Part shown: positions 34,548-43,904 of the stretch, piece after piece
How the letters are laid out: every line of letters begins with the position of its first letter
Position numbering within the stretch: the stretch's first letter is position 1
From: Ctena decussata
Lineage: Eukaryota > Mollusca > Bivalvia > Lucinida > Lucinidae
Direction: 5' to 3'
Length of the DNA stretch: 64,000 bases
NCBI GenBank assembly: GCA_963989385.1
Contig: OZ022502.1
Location: forward strand, 4,370,501 to 4,434,500
Notes under the pieces: model-generated
Seen by the model: only the letters and a program-made list of their open reading frames with translations
The model's database searches: none
Told to the model about the DNA's origin: nothing
Made by a program: the position numbers and the translations under genes

Positions 34548-34750
34548 CAGAGCTCTAGATAAGAGGGCTATTTGATGATAATTGAGGGATAATTTTTTTT
34601 ATTTCTCATTGCAACCATGTGTTGTGACCCCTCATCTGAACCATCTCGTCGAGACGGTTCAGGTGAGGGGTCACAACATATGTTTTTATGCAGAATTAAC
34701 AAAAATTATCCCTAATTATCATCAAATTCTCCCACTTATCTAGGGCTCTG
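34548..34750. mobile_element. Foldback MITE, CAGAGCTCTAGATAAG ends
   Basis: A 203-bp palindrome: left CAGAGCTCTAGATAAGAGGG, complement of right CAGAGCCCTAGATAAGTGGG. Both continue with TTGATGATAATT and GGGATAAT. The apex is CTCGTCGAG inside CAACACATG...TGACCCCTCA arms. Seen once. Confidence 0.85.
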
Positions 34751-35778
34751 CTTGTTAACTAATTTTTGTCATTTGTTTGTCCTCGAAATAAATATTCATA
34801 TATACTTCGTGGAAACGGCCTTAAAAGACCCTACGAATTGCCTGAAGGAATCTTTGTCGTGTGAACTTCACTGAGACCTAGAGCAATTGTCGACTGTCTG
34901 CTAATCCCCAGGGCCAGAAATGTTGTTTGCAATAAAGTCAAACATCGTTTCTACTTCATACAATATTTATATTTACACATGCTCATAGAAATAATTAGAT
35001 AATTAACTTGATAAGGTTTTGCTTACCAAAAGCCTCTCTGCTATATCATAAATTAAAGCCATATTAGATTAGTTAAAGGTATTTGATTTCCCTCGAGGTA
35101 GAGGTAGGCTCATGATACAGACAGCTTATCTGGGAAAAACTTACATTGAAAACCGTGAGCGATTTTATAGCATGAATCTATTTCTATCGATGGAGGAATT
35201 GACAGTCGACGGTCGTTGATGATGATGATGATTTAAAATTTAACGACGCGTCAACCCACTGGGTCATTTGCGTCATGAAGGTTGCATCTTACTTAAAAAA
35301 TAAACAGAACTGAAAGGTACGGCACTTTATAAAAAATAACTTTGCATTATTTACATGGAAGTAATACATGGTAAAAATGTAGAAAAGGTTTCGGTCGTTT
35401 TCGATGGTAGTGCCTTATCTACCCGGAAGTAGCTAGACCCTCACTCACAATTAATGCCAAGAAATTCTGATTTATTAGTTTATAGACGTCAACACGAACG
35501 TATGTTCGAACAGACATAATGCATTTTTCAAAGCGTTTCTTAAGAATAGTTGACACTTTTCATCAACATCATCTATTTTTTTCTGCTGTCACTGATTTTG
35601 ACCTTTGTTTGTAAGAACTGCATTGTCATTTGAGAAACACTATTTGTATGAGAAACCGTCGATACCCACTATCAATTCGAGACTGCAACGCCAAGCATGC
35701 TGTGTGGTTAATCGTATCAGCTAGTAGGTTTATGCTAGCTACTTTGACATGCTTTTCACCGCCTTAACATCTACCGTC
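34751..35778. other. No gene recognised
   Basis: A short (GAT)n run lies at 35216-35232. Otherwise unremarkable AT-rich sequence. Confidence 0.35.
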
Positions 35779-36302
35779 AAGGTCACAGAAACTTTGCTCA
35801 TGTGAACGAAGCTTCGTTCACACGAGCAAAGTTTCTGTGACAAAGTAGGTTTGTCATAGAAAAAATTTGCTCGTGAAAAAAAAATATGCCGCATTTTCAT
35901 TGCCAAATTTATATGGTAAAGTGTAATTATAAAATTTGTCAGTGTGAACGGAAAATTTGCCTTAGAATATGTAACGAAGAAACTAGCTATGGAGATGAGC
36001 TCAGAAAACTTTGCTCATAATCAAATCTGCTTGATTTTGAACAAAGTATATTTAACAAAGAACATGTGGCATGGTTGGCCGTTCACACGGGCAAAGTTTA
36101 TTTTTCCAGGTAACTTTGACGAATACTGTTTGATCATGTGAACACAGCAGCAAATATTTCCTTTCCACTTTTTATTTGACAAAGATTCTATGCCACATTT
36201 TTCTTTAACAAATAATTTTCTCCGTGTGAACGAACTGTTTGGCAAACTTTCTTTGTTAAAGTTTCTGTGGCAAAGAACCTTTGGTCGTGTGAACGAGGCT
36301 TA
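35779..36302. mobile_element. Compound foldback, GTTCACACGA family
   Basis: A 493-bp element (about 35809-36301) has inverted ends AAGCTTCGTTCACACGAGCA and AAGCCTCGTTCACACGACCA. Internal copies of CAAAGTTT and GTTCACAC-like words repeat in both orientations. Left of it, 35779-35808 is an extra inverted terminus, so GTCACAGAAACTTTGCTC...GAGCAAAGTTTCTGTGAC makes a 60-bp near-perfect hairpin. The two minus and plus frames inside are by-products. Confidence 0.78.
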
Positions 36303-36865
36303 ATCTGTACCTTATAATTGTTCTTGTTATGGAAGTATGGCACCATCTATTCTTGCATTGATTCACACTATACATGGGCAATATATGCCATCTTCTTGCA
36401 TAGTTTTTAAACAGTTCTTCAAATAAAGCAATGCGTTGATGAATCCAGTCACGTGATAGTGAATGTCCGTGAAGAGTCAAAGTATCCTAAAAATTATCCA
36501 GGAAATACATCGAAAACAGCTACTTTTGTGTAGGATTAGCGATGTATTCTAATGTTCAGGTCCTTGTACATGTAGCTGCGTGGCGTAGAGAGTGCTGTTG
36601 CCTTTGCGGTTGACGCCGCACAGAATAGTAGAGAGACCACTGTCCCAAAATCATATATCCGAACTCATAAACAATATAACCGTGGAAGAAAAATCCAAAA
36701 TATTTAAATACAAAGACATGGACCCCCCCAAAAGATCTATGATCAGGTGATCTTGAGCGGAAAGCATCTGCTTTAAAGGTAGTGCGTATCACTTGTCTAT
36801 TATGAGACACCCATCTTGTCTGTTTATCGAATGGAAAACTCAGTAAAAGTGAAAGTCCGGTTATA

Positions 36866-37103
36866 TGAGCCGCGACACGAGAAAACCAACAAAGTGGTCG
36901 TGCGCCCATAGCAGACTCAGATCAGCCTGGGCGTCCGACAAGTTTTATCAGACTCTTTATTAAGTGCTCAAAGGGTAGCTAAGGGTCTAAGCTACCTCCA
37001 TGCGGACAGCGAAGACTTTGATCAGACTGGGCGGATGCCCAGGCTGATCTGAGTCTGCGCTGGGCGCACAACCACATTGTTGGTTTTGTCGTGTCGCGGC
37101 TCA
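36866..37103. mobile_element. Family A foldback MITE, copy 7
   Basis: 238 bp with both TGAGCCGCGACACGA ends intact; one arm has the GAGAAAACC variant and the other GACAAAACC. The right inner block is well preserved. TA-rich flanks (TTATA left, TATG right). It sits about 150 bp left of the CRE-like cluster. Confidence 0.92.
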
Positions 37104-37256
37104 TATGTACTAAAGCCATACTGGTTCGACTGTGGCCGCCACGTCGGAAATCAGTTTGTTTACAAACGGCCACGTTGTAGGGATCAATAAAATGCTAAAA
37201 TTGAAGCAGTAAAACATGTACACGCAGCTTTTCTGCTAACAGCAGAACAGCATGCG

Positions 37257-37327
37257 TGACGTCATGAAGTCGCTGACGTCCAATCAGGTTGTAGAGAGAC
37301 ATTGTTTATTTTGACGTCATTGACGTC
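37257..37327. promoter_or_regulatory. CRE-like/CCAAT cluster, candidate promoter
   Basis: Within 71 bp there are TGACGTCA (37257-37264), TGACGTC (37274-37280), TGACGTCA (37312-37319) and TGACGTC (37321-37327), with CCAATCAGG starting at 37280. CRE motifs bind CREB/ATF factors and CCAAT binds NF-Y. This combination is common in animal promoters and loses meaning when scattered, but here it is dense. Further TGACGTCA/TTACGTCA words occur near 37715 and 37820. It lies 1.5 kb upstream of the signal-peptide exon on the same side that a first exon would be expected. The link is inferred. Confidence 0.35.
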
Positions 37328-37379
37328 GCGTGTCTCAATGTAATTATTGGAATGTAAACTACATTACGTTCCAATGGTT

Positions 37380-38359
37380 TATTATAGGGCTTTTCAGTAA
37401 ATACACAAAGAATGTAAATATTCAAAAATAAACTGTCATGTACAAAGACCGCAGTTTAAATTTCAATATCATCTGGAGACAAGCATACGCTATATTGGCT
37501 GCAGACGCCACTCATATGGATAAAATGCCAAAATCGCTAACTCCTTCTTGCCTAATGAGACGTAGAATCAAAGCATCGCTATTAAACTCAGGTAACAGAG
37601 ACTACAAACAGAGATAGCCATTTCATTCCTATGGTTTGGATAATCATTTAACAGACTAATGCGAGTCTAATATTTTTCTTGCATGTTAGAATTAAATTTC
37701 AAAATTAAGGACTAATGACGTCATTTAAAAGGAGGAATTAAAATGTTTCTCATAAAAGTACCATCAAGAACGTTTTGCACTCTGAAATATAATCTCCTAC
37801 GGGGTATTGTCTGAAGTCGATTACGTCATTACGAGTGTTCCTGGGAAGATGGTCTCCCGCAGAGAATAATCTATTTTCAGTACTTGAAATAAACCCATCG
37901 ATAAGTCTCTACCGATCGACTTATTCATTTTTGTTTCTTATTTGTTTGAAGTGCAGTCCTAAAGAATGGATGTAACTGCTTTTGCGATTTTCATTTTGTC
38001 CTCAGTGCTAGGTTTCAAATCAAAACTTGGAAAGATTTAAGATTTGAGATCTAGAACTTCATTTTTCGAAAGTTGGAACTTGGCTCTAAAACCAAAATGA
38101 CGGATTGAATGTGTGGAACTTATGTTTTAAATTTCAACTTAGAATTTAAAGTTCTAATTTAGATTTGAGAACTTACTGCGCGATTGGTTTACCGTAGATA
38201 CGCGTCCGCTTTTTTTAAACATTCGAATTTTGCCCAGACACGAATGTCCCACGCCGCACATGTTACCTGGCTGGCCTGAGTACTGCAGTTATAACATGCC
38301 TTATGTCGATCAAAGTTGAGGCCTAAGTAGTCCAATAACATGGTCATTGTCGAACATTA
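37380..38359. other. No exon recognised between candidate promoter and signal-peptide exon
   Basis: If the transcription start is near 37330, a non-coding first exon should lie in or near this stretch. No single 5' splice site stands out. From 38000 to 38180 there is low-complexity text rich in TTTCAAATC and GAACTT words. Confidence 0.3.
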
Positions 38360-38417
38360 TAGACCCAGATCAGATGCAGAATAGTGCGTCGACTGTTCAG
38401 GGCCTACACTGTTTGCA
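38360..38417. repeat. Small hairpin repeat, TAGACCCAGATCAGA family
   Basis: TAGACCCAGATCAGATGCAG and CAGGGCCTACACTGTTTGC are degenerate inverted arms. Relatives lie at 42061-42120 (best arms), 49836-49875 (half) and 56401-56460. Each carries AGACCCA...TGGGCCTnCACTGT-type ends with AGAATG near the middle. Confidence 0.6.
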
Positions 38418-38425
38418 TAACATAA

Positions 38426-38486
38426 TGTGGCGCGACATGACAAAACCAACAATGTGTTGTGCGCCCAGCACAGACTCAGATCAGCC
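38426..38486. mobile_element. Family A partial copy (left arm only)
   Basis: About 60 bp of the left arm (GCGCGACATGACAAAACC to GACTCAGATCAGCCT). It stops where the extended palindrome at 38487 begins. It is in the same orientation as the start of a normal element, so either an older element was broken here or a second one inserted into it. Confidence 0.8.
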
Positions 38487-38506
38487 TTTTCTTCAGAATC
38501 TATATA

Positions 38507-38746
38507 TGAGCCGCGACACGAGAAAACCAACAATGTGGTTGTGCACCCAGCGCAGACTCAGATCAGCCTGGGCATCCACCCAGTCAGATCAGATTTTTCA
38601 CTAAGCGTTTAAAAGGTAGCTAAGGGTCTTAACTGTACCTCCATGCGGACAGCGAAGACTCTGATCAGACTGGGCGGACGCCCAGGCTGATCTGAGTCTG
38701 CACTGGGTGCACAACCACATTGTTGGTTTTCTCGTGTCGCGGCTCA
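38507..38746. mobile_element. Family A foldback MITE, copy 8, inside a longer palindrome
   Basis: 240 bp, both ends intact. The sequence TTTTCTTCAGAATCTATATA on its left (38487-38506) recurs as its exact complement on the right (38747-38766). The inverted repeat therefore extends 20 bp past each MITE end, giving a 280-bp palindrome. Confidence 0.93.
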
Positions 38747-38867
38747 TATATAGATTCTGAAGAAAACTGTCTAAGCCCCATATATTGGAGATGGATCTGT
38801 CCGAAATATGACTGGTTCCCCACAAAAGTACCCAGTCTGTAATCAGGTTTTGTTGTTATTTCAGAAG

Positions 38868-38946
38868 ATGCTTGATGCCTTGCGAGGGTTGCTTCAGTGG
38901 AGTATGATACTAGTAGTTATACAGAACCTATCATCGGCAGATCCAG
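38868..38946 (+). CDS. Signal-peptide exon of an unidentified secreted or membrane protein
   Basis: A pyrimidine-rich 3' splice site, TTTTGTTGTTATTTCAG, ends at 38864. The exon starts AAG, then ATG at 38868 with A at -3. Twenty-six codons follow to CAG/GTAAGAC (the exon's last base is 38946), leaving phase 1. The peptide has a short basic start (MLDALR), a hydrophobic core (GLLQWSMILVVI) and a polar small-residue end (QNLSSA) before DP. That is the layout of a signal peptide, with cleavage after SSA likely. Signal-peptide exons ending in phase 1 commonly precede phase 1-1 extracellular modules. The mature protein is not visible: no following exon was identified with confidence, and the family cannot be named. 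A chance arrangement of good splice signals remains possible. Confidence 0.6.
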
Positions 38947-39510
38947 GTAAGACACATACATGTAATTAGGAATAGTAAGATAGAAAAAGAGGTACTGATA
39001 GCAAACTGTTCAAGCAACTTGATTTGATATAAAATATAAGAGGCTTTACATGTTGTGACATCCACTGGCGCGCCTCTCTAACAGGACTCTTAGAGACCGA
39101 ACTACATGTGCGTGAACAAGTAAATATTCCAATCCGTAGGTATGGTTAAACTTAAAACATAATCGTACCTTTGGCGTGATATTATTGTTGATTTTTATAT
39201 AAATTTAATCTTTGGCATGAGAGAGAAACAAGATTAGTGATATCATTCCGTGCAAAGTTTTATTTTGAATTGAAATTTTGCGTGCGGTAGCTGATTTCTG
39301 TTGCCTCTCCCTATTTTGCTAGATATTACGTGTTGGTGCTTTAGTGTATTGCGTTATTTCAGAGTTCGGCAAAACTGTTGCATAATAGGTCTTCATACCT
39401 AGGTTTAAAAAATTCAAAAAGTATGTTTGAATTCCGAATCATCAGTCCTAGGTTTCTAATTTTCAGTCTTAGGTTTCAAATATTCAAACCCTGCTTTTGA
39501 AACGAAATGC
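38947..39510 (+). other. Start of the putative intron; no element recognised
   Basis: Begins GTAAGACACATAC. From 39395 to 39485 CCTAGGTTT-like words recur three times (tandem-like, degenerate). No second exon seen. Confidence 0.35.
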
Positions 39511-39735
39511 AGGGGCCATATTTATAAAACGACTTAATTGGTTGCTATGCTGTTGCTAAGGCTGAATTTCCGTGAAGGAGATTCCCTACAACTATGATAT
39601 TTGCTCTGGAGGAACAGTCTGAAAAAGACTGTTCCTCAAGTGAAAATTTCATAGCTGTAGGGCATCTCCTTTATAGAAATTGAGCCTTAGCAACAGCATA
39701 GCAACGACTTAAGTCGTTTTATAAATACGGTCCCA
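39511..39735. mobile_element. Family C foldback MITE, copy 3
   Basis: Ends AGGGGCCATATTTATAAAA and TTTTATAAATACGGTCCC. The arms have GTTGCTATGCTGTTGCTAAG and GGAGATTCCCTACAACTATG, with the GGAACAGTCT apex as in copy 1. Located in the presumed intron of the signal-peptide gene. Confidence 0.9.
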
Positions 39736-39820
39736 GATCCTTGATGAGATTCTTAAACTTTCAACCCTAAGTTGACAACAATAACATTCCGTATAAAACT
39801 ACAACCTACAAATGTAAGAA

Positions 39821-40124
39821 CACAGGGTATAAACCAGTCCGCCAATTTCCGCTTCCAGCAGAGACTGTACATCATATTTGGCTTCCGCCGAGACTGTCCG
39901 CGATCACTTGCTTCCTGCTGAGACTTCTGTACAACATAAATGGCTTCCTGCAGAGGCTCTCGACAGGAAGCAGAGTCACGCGGACAGTCTCGGGCAGGAA
40001 GCAAGAGATCGAGGACAGTAGTCCCTGCAGGAAGCAAGAGTTCGCGGACAGTCTCGGCGGAAGCCAAATATGACGGACAGTCTCTGCAGGAAGCGAACAT
40101 TGGCGGACTGGTTTATACACTGTG
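39821..40124. mobile_element. Family B foldback MITE, copy 3
   Basis: 304 bp, ends CACAGGGTATAA and TTATACACTGTG, flanked by AAGAA at 39816-39820 and 40125-40129, the same pentamer as copy 2. One arm has lost about one 29-bp unit relative to copies 1 and 2. The 61-115-codon frames across it are not genes. Confidence 0.92.
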
Positions 40125-40129
40125 AAGAA

Positions 40130-41019
40130 CCCACCTACTTTCAACATAACCACTCCATGAAAATTTTAAACACCATAACTGTTCCCGTGGTTTGATACTT
40201 TCAGACAATGGATATAAGTTTAGAACGTTTGGTTTGAACGACGCTCGTGATGGCTTTGGTGGTATCTAGTTTTGTGTTGTTTTTTTCTCTCATGGTGTCT
40301 AGAGTGGGATCTGGGATTGAATAGCGTCAGTTCCTGCGACTTTTCCTAGCTACGTTTACAATCAGTGTTCTTTTTCGAAACTTGATTGGTCTGATCACAC
40401 TCATCTTTTTGTTGTTCAAGCTATCTATCCCCCTGCATAGGGAATTTAAAACGCTTACGCCTATAACTTAACTGATTTTGTTTGTTTTTGTTTGTTTTTG
40501 TTTTTTGTCGAATAATATAGCTGGTAAACCTAGAAAGTGCTTTGCTAAGGCTATCGTTAGCAACCAAAACAGGAAATACGTCCATTTAATGACAAGACCA
40601 GTATGCTAGTTTCAAAAAACACCTTGAGTGTCTTGCAAATAAAACGTATAAAACAGTTATAATTCTACAATTTATTCCAGAATCAATATGATAACCAATT
40701 ACTTGTATAGAAGCTTACATGTATTAGCCGTTTACACGCAGACTTCTATAACACTGAATGTTGGAAGATGATTCGGAATTCAACCTCTTTTTTTGTAGGT
40801 ATTTATGTAGACTGATGATGTGGTCTAGTGGGATGGTGGAGGGGCATTTGCCACATAAGACAAGCATTATAGAAAAAAAGCTTCATGTGTAAAATCGAAA
40901 GTATAACTTTTAGCCAAAAACCTGTTGGATATTTTTAATTCCAACCCGATGGTCATCAATGGACGCGATTTCGATCAGGGGTTGCGAGTTTTGTAAAGTA
41001 GAATGAGGATCGGTATAAT
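40130..41019. other. No gene; second member of a dispersed repeat
   Basis: About 40235-40360 corresponds to 4425-4640 (GTGTCTAGAGTGGGATCTGG, GTCAGTTCCTGCGAC, TTTCCTAG). The identity of the repeat is unknown. T-rich runs lie near 40480-40506. Confidence 0.45.
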
Positions 41020-41252
41020 TGAGCCGCGACATGACAAAACCAACAATGTGGGATGTGCGCCCAGTTAAGACTCAGATAAGCCTAGGCACCTCCTATTCGT
41101 TCTATCAGAGTCTTCTCTGTCCGCATGGAGATGGCTTAGACACTCCTTTAAGCGCACAGCGAAGACTGAAAAGACTGGGCGGATGCCAAGGCTGATCTGT
41201 ATCTTCGCTGGGCACACATGCATCTTTGTTGGTTGTGTCGTGTCGCGGCTCA
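41020..41252. mobile_element. Family A foldback MITE, copy 9
   Basis: 233 bp with TGAGCCGCGACATGAC at the left and GTCGTGTCGCGGCTCA at the right. The apex region is shortened, and the inner blocks have drifted (GACTCAGATAAGCCTAGGC), so this is one of the older copies. Confidence 0.88.
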
Positions 41253-41554
41253 TATACCTTTTCTCCAGCTAACTCTGATGCTCCGAGACAATTAAGTAAG
41301 TCCCTTCTCATCGATTGGAATTTGGACAGAACAACTGAGCCCATTATCTTCAGCAGCGCATGATATTAACTTCTTCAATTCTAATTGCAACACAATTCAG
41401 ACTTTCCTGATTGGTTATCTGGAAAGGAATTGACGACAATGCTATGATAATTTAGGTTGAAGATTCAACGCAATGCCTAATTTGGCAGTAAAGCAAACCA
41501 AAATTACCCCTTCGACGCACAAGATACATGTATTACTAGTCTAAACACCTTTGA

Positions 41555-41589
<35 letters not shown>

Positions 41590-42725
41590 GAGGCACGCCG
41601 TGTTATTTTCTCGCTTACATGTACCAAACTTCTTATTTATTTCTGAACATTGTTTATTTTTACTTTATGTATAGGCTGCTACGTATTGCTGTTACTTGCA
41701 GTGGCTACCATGGGTAATGTGGATGTTTGGCAGTTGCCATGGTAACCAAAAATGTAATCGCGATATATTTCATTATAAAAGTAAATAAGACATAGTTCTA
41801 TTCATAAAATGTTTATTTTCCAGCAGTTTAATTTTTTATTACAACTGGTCAGCAATTGTGCAATGTGGTGCTTCACAATGGCATGCAAACCTAGTTGGAA
41901 TACCCGGCCAAAAGCAATGCTGATGGCCGCGTAAGATAAGTCGTACCAGTGTCGACATTTTGTTGAACGTTGCACAAAATAATATTCGTTCTATGGCGAA
42001 AAAAGATGTTATATTTAACGCATTAATAACTAGCGTTCAGTAGAAAAGCGTAGATATTCGAACAGTGCAGACCCATTTCAGACGTCGCAGAATGCGGCGT
42101 CTGATGTGGGCCTGCACTGTATGTTAATCCATATTATATGGACAGAGAAGTCATGTAGGCATAAATGGATTAGTTGCAGGTATGCAAATCATCGCATCAA
42201 AGCAAGACAAATCGTAGAAAGGAGAGTGTTTACGTTTTGCAAGCTGAATTACCATTTGACTTCATTTTATCAGTGTGAAACGATGATTGCATAAGCAAAA
42301 GTTTTAATTTCATCCATTTTATTTAAACTTATTTAAGATTCATTTATATAAAAAAGTGTTTCTTGAGCTAAAGTAAATCAGTGCCCCATTGCTCAGGCTT
42401 TCATCACCATGTCTTATGAAATCAATAAGCAAGTCTACAAGACAAATGCTGCCTACAGAGCTAAGTTTGTTGAGGGAACAATAAAAGAAGAATAATTTTC
42501 AGGGAAGACCATATTTTATTGCACTATAAAACTCATATTCGGGATGCTTTTAATTTCCAGCCGCAAGGGAATTTAGGTTAAAGCCTCGATAAAACTTGAC
42601 AAGTTATAAATATACCGCAGGCCGAAGTATATTTTCATCTAAAGCGATATTTTTTTACCCACACTTTACCATAAGGGGAAACTATCTTTCGTAGGCAGTT
42701 ATTATTACACGTGCCTACAAATATA
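41253..42725. other. No gene; poly-A run and one small hairpin
   Basis: A 33-base A run at 41556-41588 has no recognisable retroposon upstream. The hairpin repeat at 42061-42120 (AACAGTGCAGACCCATTTCA with TGATGTGGGCCTGCACTGT) is the best-preserved member of the family also seen at 38360. Confidence 0.5.
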
Positions 42726-43904
42726 CTCAACAGCAAAAGAAACGCATATTTTTAGTGCCTTGTATTGCCTCATTAACTGTAATGATATTTTACTTTTAAC
42801 TTAGTACTGGGATTGGCCTTTACATGGCCATAAGTTTTGCAACATTTTCTTATCACAGTGCAATTCTTCGGGAAAAATATGAAAATATTTGCCAAAAAGG
42901 CAAAAATCATAAAATTCTGGCTCACAGTGGCAAAAAATAAATTATCAATACGATTTGCTGCACGTCAGTACAGCATGATGTTACCAACTGGAAAACGATA
43001 TAAAACTTTAAAGAGATTGATTTTTATACCGTAAAATCGCACATGCAAAAGTCTGCATTTTCCAAATTTTTTCAAAGTTTTTGAAAATCGTCTTAATCAT
43101 CAAATTATTAGAAAAATCTGGTAATTTGGGATTCAAAATGAGTAAAGCTATAAGCAAAGGAACCGTTCAAAATAAATTTTGATTGGATGTGAGCACATGT
43201 TTTGCTCACTTCCGGTTTGAGTTTAAAAAATTTAAAAGCCGATAAATATGTTTTCCTGGAAAAAATCTTGTCTCCCCATATGCTCACCGTAGACTGCCCT
43301 TGATGATAAATATGCAGTATGATTTTCATTCAGTTTTGCCCAGTGATTTCAAGGATCCAGTGCCCGAAAGTTCAATCTGTGGTTGCATTATTGGAAGGAC
43401 GTACAGAGTTACTTCCCTTTGTTAGCATACTCCATTTGATTGTGACCACTTACCTTTTTATTTAACCTGAATTGGAACCCATTTCCAATTCGGTTTCCTG
43501 AAAAATCCCCAAATTTTCTTTTGCTATCGCAAAACTTGCTTACTTACGGTATTCGCATAAAGGGACATAACTTTGTTTGTAACGAGTAACCAATGCTGAA
43601 AATTCTTGATGATGTTTCTGAGACATTGTAGCGTCCCAGATAAAGAGGGCATCAGTTTTGGAGTCAGGTACAACTCAGTTCAAGGCACTAAGTTAATTGA
43701 TCAGTATTTGTGAATTTTGAAATTGACCCCTTGATTGTTTACGCTTTCGTTACGCATGAATAAACAAATACAATTTCAATAAGTTTTGCGACGAAGTGTA
43801 CTCCATGAATTGATAATAACTTCCCTGTTTTGCCAATTTCAGCAGATTTTTATTTTCACATAAAAACATCAAAAAGAAAAATATGCGTTATTTTTGCTTT
43901 TGAG
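42726..43904. mobile_element. Non-autonomous Tc1/mariner-type element, about 1.2 kb
   Basis: The left end CTCAACAGCAAAAGAAACGC and the complement of the right end CTCAAAAGCAAAAATAACGC are inverted repeats that continue ATATTTTT. TA flanks both (42724-42725 and 43905-43906). CTCAACA...ACGC termini are typical of mariner-like elements in marine invertebrates. The interior has only short unrelated frames (longest 73 codons), so no transposase is present. Confidence 0.8.

Noticed and set aside
36979..37173. Frames containing MSRDTxKPTMWLCAQRRLRSAWASAQSDQSLR (also at 4187, 15798, 15975, 27837, 38347, 38601 and 41065)
   Set aside because: This peptide is the family A terminal region translated. 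It appears in every copy and on both strands, so it is a by-product of the palindrome.
41556..41588. Poly-A run as the 3' end of a processed pseudogene (also 31916-31941)
   Set aside because: No gene-like or repeat-like sequence precedes either run and no flanking duplication was found; they look like simple homopolymer tracts.
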